From positions 1 through 64,000 of the forward strand of contig JAPXFQ010001703.1 of NCBI GenBank assembly GCA_028564705.1: 64,000 bases of DNA. Reading direction: 5' to 3'. This stretch comes from Apricaphanius iberus. Lineage: Eukaryota; Chordata; Actinopteri; Cyprinodontiformes; Aphaniidae. Made by a program: the position numbers and the translations under genes. The first letter of the stretch is position 1, and every line of letters starts with the position of its first letter. The notes under the pieces were generated by a model. That model was not told the DNA's origin. It saw only the letters and a list, made by a program, of their open reading frames with translations, and did not search any database. This document shows, one piece after another, positions 54,801 to 64,000 of the stretch.

Positions 54801-57787
54801 TATTCTCTTAGAAAGAACATGTAGGGATAAAGGGAACAGCACTAAGCTGGTTTGGATCATATCTGTCCAACAGATTCCAGTTTGTTCATGTTAATAATAA
54901 ATAAAGGGTTACTGGTGGAGTACCACAGGGTTCTGTGCTTGGACCCTTGTGGACCCGATGAACCAGACTGAGACCATTTACCCTTTCCAGTTGATTTGGA
55001 TTCATTAGCTGATTAAAGTGGGACAATATTGAATGTTTCACATTTGGTGTTTTCATAAACTGTAAACCACAATAATCTAAATATAACAAGGGTACGAAAT
55101 ATTCCAATTTGCATGTAATTAGTCTATATCATACATTAATTTCACTTTTTAAGTTGAATTACTGAAAAAAATCATTTTGCACAATACTAATTTGTTGAGT
55201 TTCATTTATTTATGCACAGAGTAGCAAAATAGGTTGTTTATACCTGACAGATTGGGCCTTCTTCAACCTGTATAGGGACCCAGAATTAACCTAGCAAAGT
55301 CTTTGAGTTTCACCTGTAAACCGATTGGAATGTTTGTATAATTGTACAGAAATGACTTTTCTTGGTAAGTAGAGCTGACATAATATATAAATACAGTGAA
55401 CTGAAACTGTACTGAAAACTTGATAAACCAGAACCCGATCTGGATAAACCAGAACCTTTTTCTCACCAGCAGTTTCCCAGGAGTCCTTGCAGGATGTCCG
55501 ACGGCCGCAGCGTTCGGAAAACAGACCAATTCAGCCCTCGGTCTCTGGCGGTACTGCAGGAGATTTCATGAGGGCGGAGCCACTTTCTGACCCGGTTCTG
55601 GACGCTGTCGTCCATCGGGAAACCCAGAGACTTTGGACCAGGAGGGAAGCTGTCGTCCACAAAGGTGACGGAGTTCTGGGAGACAAAGAAGTATTCGTGA
55701 AAATGGGTGGTGTTGACCCTATGGATGGGTGTTGTTTGAACCTTATTATAGTTGGAGTTTGTGCCTCAATAGGTGGTGTTTGACCGTATTATGGTTGGTG
55801 TTGACCCTGTAGATGCTTGGTGTTTGAACCCTTTGGATGGGTGGTGTTTGACCATATTATGGGTGGTGTTGGCTTTGTGGATGGGTGGTGTTTGACCATA
55901 TTATGGTTGGACTTTGTGCCTCAATAGGTGGTGTTTGATCCCTTTGGATGGGTGGTGTTTTAACCTTATTATGGGTGGTGTTTGAACCTATGGATGGGTG
56001 GTGTTTGACCGTATTATGGTTGGTGTTGACCCTGTAGATGCTTGGTGTTTGACCCTATGGATGGGTGGTGTTTGACCATTATTATGGTTGGATTTTGTGC
56101 CTCAGAATAGGTGGTGTTTGATCCCTTTGGATGGGTGGTGTTTTAACCTTATTATGGGTGGTGTTTGAACCTATGGATGGGTGGTGTTTGACCGTATTAT
56201 GGTTGGTGTTGACCCTGTAGATGCTTGGTGTTTGATCCCTTTGGATGGGTGGTGTTTGAACCTCATTATGGGTGGAGTTTGTGCCTACTAATAGGTGGTG
56301 TTTGTGCCTCAATAGGTGGTGTTTGACCATATTATGGGTGGTGTTTGACCATATTATGGGTGGTGTTGGCTTTGTGGATGGGTGGTGTTTGACCATTATT
56401 ATGGTTGGAGTTTGTGCCTTAGAATAGGTGGTGTTTGATCCCTTTGGATGGGTGGTGTTTGACCATATTATGGGTGGTGTTTGACCCTGTAGATGGGTGG
56501 TGTTTGACCATATTATGGTTGGAGTTTGTGCCTCAATAGGTGGTGTTTGATCCCTTTGGATGGGTGGTGTTTTAACCTTATTATGGGTGGTGTTAACCCT
56601 GTGGATGGGTGGTGTTAACCCTGTGGATGGGTGGTGTTTGAACCTTATTATAGGTGGTGTTTGATCCTTTGGATGGGTGGTGTTTGACCATTATTACGGT
56701 TGGATTTTGTGCCTCAGAATAGGTGGTGTTTGATCCCTTTGGATGGGGGGTGTTTGACCATATTATGGGTGGTGTTTGACCATATTATGGGTGGTGTTGG
56801 CTTTGTGGATGGATTATGTTGACCCTGTGGGTGGGCGGAGCCACAGCCTCCACCCACCTCTCTGCAGAACAGAACCACGTCCTCCCACAGCCGTTTGGCG
56901 TCGTCTTCGTCGCTCCGCCTGAGCACCTCCACCAGCATGCTCTCTTTCCTCCTCTGAGGGGTGGAGCAGGCCTGGCACTGCTCGGCTCTGACCCGGTTGA
57001 ACAGGGTGCAGGTGGGACACGCCCACTGCTCGCCGTTGGAGCGGACGGTAAGACACGAGGGAGACATTTCCTCCTCCAGGACGCTGAGCCTCCTGCTGAA
57101 TGGCGGCTCGGACTGGGGGGGCGGCGGGGCGCTGACGGTTGGAGGAGAGGTCAACGGGTTATGGGTGGAGCAAACATCTGGAGGCGGCACCTCCCTGCGG
57201 CTGCAGGGAACCGGACCGTTTCTGGCCGGGTTGGAGCAAGAAGCTTCGGCTGCTAAACTGTCTCCTCGGGTGGATATGGAGACAGAGAGCGACGGCGCCG
57301 CTGCCTCCTGCTGGACCTCAGGCACCGTCAGCGCCTCCGCCGGGATCTGAGGCAGAGACAGTTTCCGTGGTCCTCCACAGGCGGAGCAGGAGACGGAGGT
57401 AGGCGTGTTCTGCAGAGTACACCTCAGACAATCCCAGGACTGGCTGCCTTTAGCCCCTCCTCCCGACGGCCTCCGGTTCTGCTCGGGCGACGACGACCTC
57501 AGGGGTCCGGAGCAGCTGCTGGAGCGCTGGGGTCGGAGCCGGGGTCCTGGTGAGTCCTGAGCCCGGTTCGGGGGTCCGCTGCAGCCGCACAGAGAGCAGA
57601 GCGAGCTGCCGGGGGAGTTGGTCAGCGTGCAGCGGGGGCAGGACCACCCGGCCGTCCCGGCGCCGGTACCGGACCACAGGCAGCGGCCGTCGGGTCCTCG
57701 CCGAGGGGCTTCACAGATGGAACAGCGGGGGGCGCCGGCGGCGTTTAGGAAGGTGCAGCAGCCACAGGCCCACTGGGTCCTCTGCAT
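45849..57787 (-). CDS. capn15: capn15 (SOLH), calpain-15, ten coding exons
   Basis: Exons in transcript order: 57787-56858, 55675-55467, 53595-53412, 52554-52331, 52249-52124, 51499-51347, 50567-50406, 50334-49968, 49597-49419, 46026-45849. All are GT-AG and in phase, 2712 nt, 903 aa. Four RanBP2-type C-x2-C-x10-C-x2-C zinc fingers lie near 5-29, 47-69, 117-139 and 254-276. The family in mammals has five, so one seems absent. The calpain core holds [12 protein letters not shown] (catalytic C379), [12 protein letters not shown] (H544) and [10 protein letters not shown] (N564), so the triad is intact. The C-terminal SOL-homology region includes [14 protein letters not shown] and ends GLHRPRPL. 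The protein is a non-classical cytosolic calpain; targets are poorly known. The ATG was chosen because [11 protein letters not shown] aligns with the family start just before finger 1. Introns 1 and 2 carry minisatellites. Confidence 0.95.
46425..47180. mobile_element. Possible hAT-derived repeat in capn15 last intron
   Basis: Begins GAGGGTGACAATTTTTCTGG and holds repeated CCCGCGGGACGGG, ACGGGATCGGACGGG and TTTTTTGGGATCGG motifs, a composition seen in teleost hAT-type repeats. The right end is not defined. A minus-strand frame at 47172-46948 has basic, possibly zinc-finger-adjacent composition but no diagnostic residues. The rest of this intron (47180-49418) holds AT-rich sequence and dispersed-repeat fragments (for example AAGATGGCGGCCGC near 48919), with no gene. 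Confidence 0.35.
53640..54235. repeat. 22-bp minisatellite in capn15 intron 2
   Basis: About 27 copies of ACCAGAACCTGATCCAGTAT plus two bases (TA/AA variants, GGTACAG and AAAATAA variants) just upstream, in transcript sense, of exon 53595-53412. The array begins within about 45 bp of the splice acceptor of that exon. Confidence 0.95.
54380..54960 (+). mobile_element. L2-like LINE, endonuclease start joined to RT by deletion
   Basis: The plus strand reads L2 endonuclease pieces ([17 protein letters not shown], then [23 protein letters not shown] text, about 54418-54620) and then RT text ([36 protein letters not shown], about 54760-54860). The intervening coding region is missing. It lies antisense in capn15 intron 2. 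Confidence 0.7.
55695..56825. repeat. About 25-bp minisatellite in capn15 intron 1
   Basis: About 45 copies of units based on GGTGGTGTTTGACC plus ATATTATGG or CTTTGGATGG. Two unit types, 'ATTATGG' and 'GGATGGG', alternate in varying order. The array fills nearly all of the intron between exons 57787-56858 and 55675-55467. Confidence 0.95.
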
Positions 57788-59065
57788 GGGTACCGATCCA
57801 GAGGAGAAACTGCAGAGACAAGCCAGAACAGAGCAGAAGTTTTACCTTGGTTCTACAATCATTTAGAACCTCACTCATCGGCACACTAAAGGAACCAGAA
57901 CCCTTCAAAAACCATCAGTAGTTTGACACCAGAATAAAGTTGCTACTCGGTCCGACTTGCAGAACCTTCTGCAGCACAAACAGCAAAAACTATCCCTTAA
58001 ATATTTATTATTCGCCTTTATTTTGAGCGCTGAATATGTGAAAATGTGGTGCCCCCTAGTGGCCAAACCTATGGCGAAAACCAAAAGGTGTAAGAAATGA
58101 ATAACCCTGATTAGCAGCATTCTCTGTTTGTAGTTCATCAGTGAAGATTAGTTAATATAGAAACTGTGGTAAAAAACATTGGGCGTCTTTCTGTATTTAT
58201 AGTAACTGGTTCCTGGATGATCAGAGCAAAGAGTTTTATTGGCCCAATCCCTGATCAGGAAAAGCAGATTTCCCTGATATCCTCTCAACTCTAAATTATC
58301 GTATCTATTCATGGTGGCTTTGGGTTGGCCTGCAGGTTTATTGAACTGTGCTGACCTGTGAGGGCTCATTCATATGAAACAAAGTTAAAACCCCAAGATC
58401 ACATCTTATGTGGAAAAAGTGGCAGTAGAGGACCAATGAGAAGAGCCCATGAAAAATAGGAGAACCCAAGAAATAATAATCATGCTATTCTCTTAGCCTT
58501 AAAAATGTGCTGTGCTGGAGAAAAAGTCAGTCAGACTTGTTGAACTGACCCACAGACTCACACTCATAAGTAGAATCGGCTGTGATTCCAACAGAGGCTG
58601 GAAGGCTACAGGTTTATCCCACTAACTGATCTCATCAATCCACTGAAAGAATCTTCAATTAATAAAGTCTAGACATAATATGACACATGTAAACTAATGA
58701 ATGGTGGAAAACCATCAAATATTAATGAACTAAGCTAACTAGCTTAGCCAATAACATGCTAACGGCCAATGTAGCAAACTGTTACAATGCTACCTTAAAA
58801 AGGTCAATGGTAAAAATTAGAAATATCTGCTTTTAGTTTGGCATATTTTACAACTATATTCTAGCTCTTACTGACCTAAAAAATGCTGACGTCGGCAAAC
58901 ATTAGCGTGCTAGAAATTACTGCTACATGTATTTCCATCACAGAACGAAGCGGTTTACAGAAGTTGGATCAGTCGGAGAAACTGTCTTCATTATGCTGCC
59001 TCTGGATTCCAGGACCAGGGCAAAGAAACTGTTCCATTATCTGCTCTGCATCGACATGTATAAGA
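57788..59065. other. capn15: Upstream flank of capn15, non-coding
   Basis: No conserved frame was seen. A short dispersed-repeat core GCCCCCTAGTGGCC (near 58049) is present. Untranslated first exon(s) and the promoter of capn15 should lie here or beyond; no TATA or convincing donor could be chosen by eye. Confidence 0.3.
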
Positions 59066-60074
59066 AAATATAGGCAGAAAATATAGGCAGAAAATATAGG
59101 CAGATAATATAGGCAGATAATATAGACAGATAATATAGACAGATAATATAGACAGATAATATAGGCAGAAAATATAGGCAGAAAATATAAGCAGATAATA
59201 TAGGCAGATAATATAGGCAGATAATATAGGCAGATAATATAGGCAGATAATATAGGCAGAAAATATAGGCAGATAATATAGGCAGATAATATAGGCAGAT
59301 AATATAGACAGATAATATAGGCAGATAATATAGACAGATAATATAGACAGATAATATAGGCAGATAATATAGGCAGATAATATAGGCAGATAATATAGGC
59401 AGATAATATAGGCAGATAATATAGGCAGATAATATAGACAGATAATATAGGCAGATAATATAGACAGATAATATAGACAGATAATATAGGCAGATAATAT
59501 AGGCAGAAAATATAGGCAGAAAATATAGGCAGATAATATAAGCAGATAATATAGGCAGATAATATAGGCAGATAATATAGGCAGATAATATAGACAGATA
59601 ATATAGGCAGATAATATAGGCAGATAATATAGGCAGATAATATAGGCAGATAATATAGACAGATAATATAGGCAGATAATATAGGCAGATAATATAGGCA
59701 GATAATATAGACAGATAATATAGGCAGATAATATAGACAGATAATATAGGCAGATAATATAAGCAGATAATATAGGCAGATAATATAGGCAGATAATATA
59801 GACAGATAATATAGGCAGATAATATAGACAGATAATATAGACAGATAATATAGACAGATAATATAGGCAGATAATATAGACAGATAATATAGACAGATAA
59901 TATAGACAGATAATATAGGCAGATAATATAGGCAGATAATATAGGCAGATAATATAGACAGATAATATAGACAGATAATATAGGCAGATAATATAGACAG
60001 ATAATATAGGCAGATAATATAGACAGATAATATAGGCAGATAATATAGGCAGATAATATAGGTAGAAAATATAG
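59066..60074. repeat. 15-bp minisatellite with GATA motif, about 67 copies
   Basis: The unit is ATATAGGCAGATAAT with GACAGAT and AAGCAGAT variants and a few CAGAAAAT units near the ends. Almost every unit contains AGATAA, a perfect WGATAR GATA-factor site. The minus strand has a 348-codon open frame of hydrophobic repeats, an artefact. Confidence 0.97.
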
Positions 60075-60089
60075 GGAGATCACGGTGAC

Positions 60090-61330
60090 ACGGTGCTTAG
60101 ATGGCGGCTAACTTAACAGTACCTAACAGTAGATGGCAGCAATACGACATTGAATCGTCTAACCTGCCATATCCAGAGAAGAAGAAGACTTCTATCATTG
60201 AATACTGGTCCTTTTCTGTGTTTCAGAATTATTTTATCTGGTAAGTTGATGAAATTACAACATTTTTAGCATTGTAAAGTGTTAGCTGACTGCTCTGTGA
60301 TAAGTCTAAATAAGTTTTAGTTAAAAAACTGTGTTAATGAGCTCATTGTAGTTTAACTGCTGCTAGCTGAATGTGAACAGGTGATAGGAGGGACTATAAA
60401 GCGCGACACACGCCTAACTGTTCGCGTGCACATTCGCACCTTGCAGCGTGTACAACGCAAACTGGTCGCGCTTAAAATATGGTATTTTCACGCGCGAACT
60501 GGCCTTCAGCGGAGCTGGTGCCAGAGTGCATTTGTGGTGGATTATTGTCTCCGATCTGACGGAGGACAGAGTGGATTACGTGTTCTGGCCTCCAGTAGAG
60601 CTGGGACCGCTGCACAGGGGGTTTGGTGAGCTACAGATACAGTCTAGCTACGGCGGAGGGATCCGTAAACAGCAGCGAGCCTCTCATAAACACCGGCTCC
60701 TCGCCGCCTGGAGAACATGACCTGCTCACCCAGTTTGTGCCGTGAAGGTCCAAGCTTCACCTGCCGACACACCAACTACATTTCTGAGCAGCTGTTCATC
60801 TGTCTGCGGTTCGTAAAAGTTTATAATATTTAAGCAGCGTGGGACGTGGTGCGGAGAATGTTTCAAGGCTGACATCTAGGCTTTTACAGAAACAACGGCT
60901 CTTTTAAGAGCCACCCACAAACCTCTTAAGAGCATTCCTGTCTAAATAGTTTTGGGTTTTTTTCTGTCTCTTTATTGAAAACTGCTTGTGTCGTTTAGCT
61001 CGGGGTGATTAGTCTCGATGTTTATCAGTATTTCCTCCATGTCCTGCTGAGGCTGTGACTCCATGACAGTCACAGAATCACTGAAACTCTGTCCCCTGAT
61101 TGGTTGTCGCGGCGCGATTTGACGCTGGAGATTTTTCCAACTCGACTGATAGACGCCATGAGCTCGAATGCACACAATGCACCACATAAAATGCAGCGCG
61201 AATTTTACATCGCATCTGTAGCGCAAATTGTTCGCGCGAATCAGGCAGAAAATCTTTTTCGCGACGCAAATCTGCTTCTGAAGTGTCGTGGGACCCCAAG
61301 TCGTGCTTCATCGCGCTCCTTCATTGATTT
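60090..61330. other. CpG-rich interval, unclassified dispersed-repeat-like
   Basis: Contains two GC-rich stretches with GCGCGAA/TTCGCGCG motifs (60390-60500 and 61105-61290), a TATAAAG at about 60396 and short open frames (for example MESQPQQDMEEILI on the minus strand near 61062) without recognised motifs. It may hold a 5' end of an unidentified DNA transposon or a promoter; nothing firmer is supported. Confidence 0.3.
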
Positions 61331-61335
61331 TATAT

Positions 61336-61900
61336 GTAAACCTGACACACTGGAAACAGGACTGTCTTGGGTCAAAGCTTTGCCTCTGGTTTTGTTTTAC
61401 ATGAGGATGAGAAAAAGAGCCAAAAATAACTTTGAGTCCTTTTGAGGCTCTTTTTGGAAGACCTCCTGCAGTGGTGTTGAACCCATCTGCAAAACCGCAT
61501 CTCTCTACAGACCTCTGTGAGGATGCTATGATTTCTTAATGTCAAAATCTCTCTAAGACTCTTGCACAGGTGCACCAGCAGGTGAAGGACGCCTTGCCAA
61601 AAGCAGCTGCTGGACCACTTCATCCAATCAGACCTGGAGACTGGGTTCTGATTAAAGAGCTGAGGAGACGATTCTGGAGAACAAGACAGTGGCAAGGGCC
61701 TTTTCAAGTTTTGTTTGTGACCTACACTGCTGTGAAAGTCGCTGAGAGAGCAACTTGGGTGCACGCCAGTCATTGCAAGAGAGTGACAGGAACGATTCTG
61801 GACAAGCCTACTACTGCTGAAGCAGAAAAAACGGAGAGCTTTGCATTATGTGGTTGTTGTATTTTTCCTTGTCTCGGAGGTCTAGCAGTTAGAGTGTTCT
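61336..61900 (+). pseudogene. Retrovirus-like pol remnant: broken integrase C-terminus
   Basis: The plus strand carries the end of a retroviral-type integrase: a segment with TGLSWVKALPLVL (about 61357), one with SPFEALFGRP (about 61440), and a C-terminal DNA-binding segment with RPGDWVLIKE, WQGPFQVLF and WVHASHCKR (about 61636-61785). A frameshift separates the first two and an in-frame TAA at about 61535 the last two, so it is non-functional. Composition is gamma/epsilon-retrovirus-like. No upstream protease/RT and no env were found in the window. Old endogenous copy. Confidence 0.7.
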
Positions 61901-62261
61901 AGAAAGCTTTATCACATCAAATGTTGACAAAGCCTTTGACTGATCAGACGGGCGCCTCTGGACCTGATGCAGACTCGATTTGACGAGATGGAGATGGAAA
62001 AGAAGAGCTGTATGGAGATGAAATGGGTATGGACTTGCTTGATGACCTCGAATTATATGAGTAATTGGTTTACAGATGTATGACGACTTCCTTTAAATCA
62101 CTTTGTGACTTAGGTTGTCTGATGTTTTTCTCTGTGACCAATGTCTTGTGTTTTTCCATGGGAGTTTAGCAGTTTCATTTTATTTTATTGATTGTTAATT
62201 TATTATATCATTTTGATTGTTTTTTCTTTTTCTTGATTTTCATTGTTTGAGGATAAATAAT

Positions 62262-62271
62262 GAAAAGGGGG
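62262..62271 (+). other. Candidate polypurine tract of the retroviral remnant
   Basis: GAAAAGGGGG lies 360 bp after the integrase remnant and is followed by AT-rich sequence (62280-62975) that could be a 3' LTR, but no LTR boundaries or paired copy could be fixed. Confidence 0.35.
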
Positions 62272-62981
62272 CATTACAGATGTTACAGATTTTTATAGAT
62301 TTTTAGATTACAGATTTATAGATTTGTTTTTGTTTTTTTTCATGAAGAATACATAATCATTATTGAAATTGAGATTTTATTAGAATTTATTTTTGTTTTT
62401 ATTCTATTTTGTATTTTGTTTGTTTTTGAATGTTTGATTGTTATTTTTGATTACTATTGATTTGTTTTCTTTGGGTAACCTCTTTAAAGGGTCACTGTGG
62501 TGCTGAGCAAGGAGTGACTGACGATCTTGATTTTGATGTTCACGCTGTGGATGCCTGACTCATATAAGGGAAGAGTACACACTCCAAGTTGTGTTGAGAG
62601 ATTAGATCTATTTGGTGTGTGCCTGATTGATACTGCCTAACATTGTGCCCTTATTTGTTTTGCAGTTACGTTCATGCATCCTAAATAATGAGGAACTGAA
62701 CAAGAGCGCCACCTATGGGGGGTAGGGGCAGTTTCAAACTTTTTGCCTAACTTTTTGCCTGCCGAGTCGTGAAGAGAAACAACAAGTGACACGACCCTAG
62801 GATGGAGGTTTCTTATCTTATGACACCAGCAGGTTTTTTGTTTGAGATGTTGTTCGAGTTCAGATAACATCATTAAGATGGATGCTAGATTAGATGATTC
62901 TGTTAGAGATGATTCAATGTGACATGTAATGATTGAGATCATTTGAACTACTGTTTAATTGTCTTTTTCTTTACTACTGCC

Positions 62982-63625
62982 TGTCAAGTTATGTTACGTG
63001 TTCAGCTTCTGCCCAAACTTGAAAATGGCTTGGTCAACCGTAATAAAAGCACAGGAACAACTCTTTCTTCTTCACAATTTATTTGATTTTTCTTTGTGGA
63101 GGTAAATCAGGTTGAAACCTTCAAAAAGAGAACAGAGTTATACAATTATCATCTTATCGATTCCTTAAATCATTTTTGTTTACTGTCACAATTTGTAATA
63201 TTCAACTATCAAAATAAATTAACCTGCAATATTCCATTTTATAATCTAAAATTATCATTAAAGACAATCAATTGACCTGCAGCGATTAAGACATTAAAGC
63301 CTTTTAAATAGAAAATGACAAAATCCAAAATACAAATCTAAGCAGCGCCATATCTTATATAGGACAGTGATGTTTTTATCCATACCAGTAGCCTCTTTTT
63401 GGTTTTCCCCAAGCTGAACAATTGTCTTTGTGTCTGCTGCATCCACTCTGAGGTGCAGACTGAATCTGTGCACTGCAGACAGGTGCTCCCACTCAGTTGA
63501 TGAGCTTGATCAGCCTCGGGTTTTCCTCATGCAAGCAGGTGGAGTTGTGCTACTCCACAGGCTTTAGGGGGCAGCATTGCCGACTGGCTAGGGTAACTAG
63601 ACTGAATCTTACTTTGGACTTGACA
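62982..63625 (-). mobile_element. LTR of a minus-strand BEL/Pao-type retrotransposon
   Basis: The 644-bp block starts (minus strand, 63625) with TGTCAAGT and ends (62982) with ACTTGACA, an 8-bp terminal inverted repeat with the TG...CA of LTRs. A purine run GTGGGAGG directly precedes it (63633-63626), as expected of a polypurine tract. Inside are TATATAAG (about 63360 on the minus strand) and an AATAAA (near 63085). It is the 3' LTR of the element whose pol end is at 63673-64000. Confidence 0.75.
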
Positions 63626-63672
63626 CCTCCCACTTGAGCTCCTGGTTCTTGAACCCAAGGAGGTCACAACCT

Positions 63673-64000
63673 TTAGTCCTGCTGTTGAAAGTGTCGAGTT
63701 GGATCATGCCCTGTTGGCTTTAGAGTGGGAGCCTTTCCCACCATTAGTCCATCCTCTTCATGTCTTGTATGTCCAGTTTTATTTTGCTCTTCCCTAGGAA
63801 GAAAGACGACTATCCGCCTGACATCTCTGTGAAGAACCGTAGCAGGGATTCGGGCTGGACGTCCTGTCCTTGCGTTGCCAACCTTTCTAACAGGTTTCAC
63901 AGAGGAGACTGGGTAACTTGGGAATGTTCGGACATTCACATCCCTCACGACTCCATTCCTGCCTGCGTTAACACCGACGACCCTAGAAAGCCTATACTGG
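63673..64000 (-). CDS. BEL/Pao-like retrotransposon pol, C-terminal end (partial)
   Basis: The minus-strand frame is open from the window edge to TAA at 63675-63673. It reads YRLSRVVGVNAGRNGVVRDV then NVRTFPSYPV, the short beta-rich module after the integrase core in BEL/Pao (and some Gypsy) polyproteins, followed by VRRIVVFLPREEQ. It is placed 40 bp before the polypurine tract and LTR at 63625. The rest of the element lies beyond 64000, so its integrity is unknown. No stops are seen in the visible part. Confidence 0.65.
   Translation of the reverse strand, partial: QYRLSRVVGVNAGRNGVVRDVNVRTFPSYPVSSVKPVRKVGNARTGRPARIPATVLHRDVRRIVVFLPREEQNKTGHTRHEEDGLMVGKAPTLKPTGHDPTRHFQQQD

Noticed and set aside
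56816..57921. Several plus-strand frames over capn15 exon 1
   Set aside because: Antisense shadows of a GC-rich exon encoding the zinc fingers.
59037..60083. 348-codon Ile/Leu/Tyr/Cys frame resembling a membrane protein
   Set aside because: It is the translation of the 15-bp repeat and has no non-repeat portion.
63035..63060. Plus-strand AATAAAAGCACAGGAAC as a retroviral R-region poly(A) signal
   Set aside because: It falls inside the minus-strand BEL/Pao LTR (62982-63625), so it is probably incidental.

Overview
The window is nuclear DNA of a ray-finned (teleost) fish. The evidence is spliced vertebrate genes with GT-AG introns, the repeat fauna (L2-like and Rex1-like LINEs, Tc1, hAT and Harbinger-like MITEs, BEL/Pao, a retrovirus-like pol remnant), and the density of micro- and minisatellites. 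The species cannot be named from the sequence.

Three host genes can be assembled exon by exon. (1) jmjd8, + strand, nine coding exons from 518 to 16413, 262 codons: an ER-lumen JmjC-fold protein. (2) A trypsin-fold, prostasin/prss-like gene, - strand, five coding exons from 35613 down to 16803, 309 codons. It has a signal peptide and a GPI-like tail, but the catalytic His is Gln, the catalytic Ser is Trp, and the S1-pocket Asp and oxyanion Gly are also lost, so it reads as a pseudoprotease. (3) capn15 (SOLH), - strand, ten coding exons from 57787 down to 45849, 903 codons: four RanBP2-type zinc fingers, a calpain protease core with an intact Cys-His-Asn triad, and the SOL-homology C-terminus. 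jmjd8 and the protease gene converge, with their poly(A) signals about 100 bp apart.

About one third of the window is tandem repeat: a 12-bp and a 34-bp array in jmjd8 introns 5 and 6 (the latter about 8.4 kb); a 141-bp array derived from an exon-like sequence (24.0-26.9 kb); a 45-bp array with higher-order structure (31.8-33.5 kb); a GGAT array (38.2 and 39.6-42.1 kb); a 20-bp array with an AP-1 motif in most units (42.6-45.3 kb); 22-bp and about 25-bp arrays in capn15 introns 2 and 1; and a 15-bp array with a GATA motif per unit (59.1-60.1 kb). All long open frames in these arrays are artefacts of units lacking stop codons.

The other layer is mobile DNA. jmjd8 introns 2-3 hold LINE fragments and a hAT MITE with a perfect 8-bp target duplication. 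The protease introns hold two long foldback elements almost flush with exon edges (one carries inverted tRNA-like sequences), a Harbinger-like MITE, LINEs and a Tc1 remnant. The 35.6-42.1 kb gap holds LINE pieces and an unusual element encoding a small membrane plus coiled-coil protein. The right end holds a broken retroviral integrase and the 3' end of a minus-strand BEL/Pao element that runs off the window.

The most unusual items are the pseudoprotease with its foldback-built introns, the transmembrane-ORF element sharing a LINE 3' tail, and the tandem arrays built on transcription-factor consensus sites.
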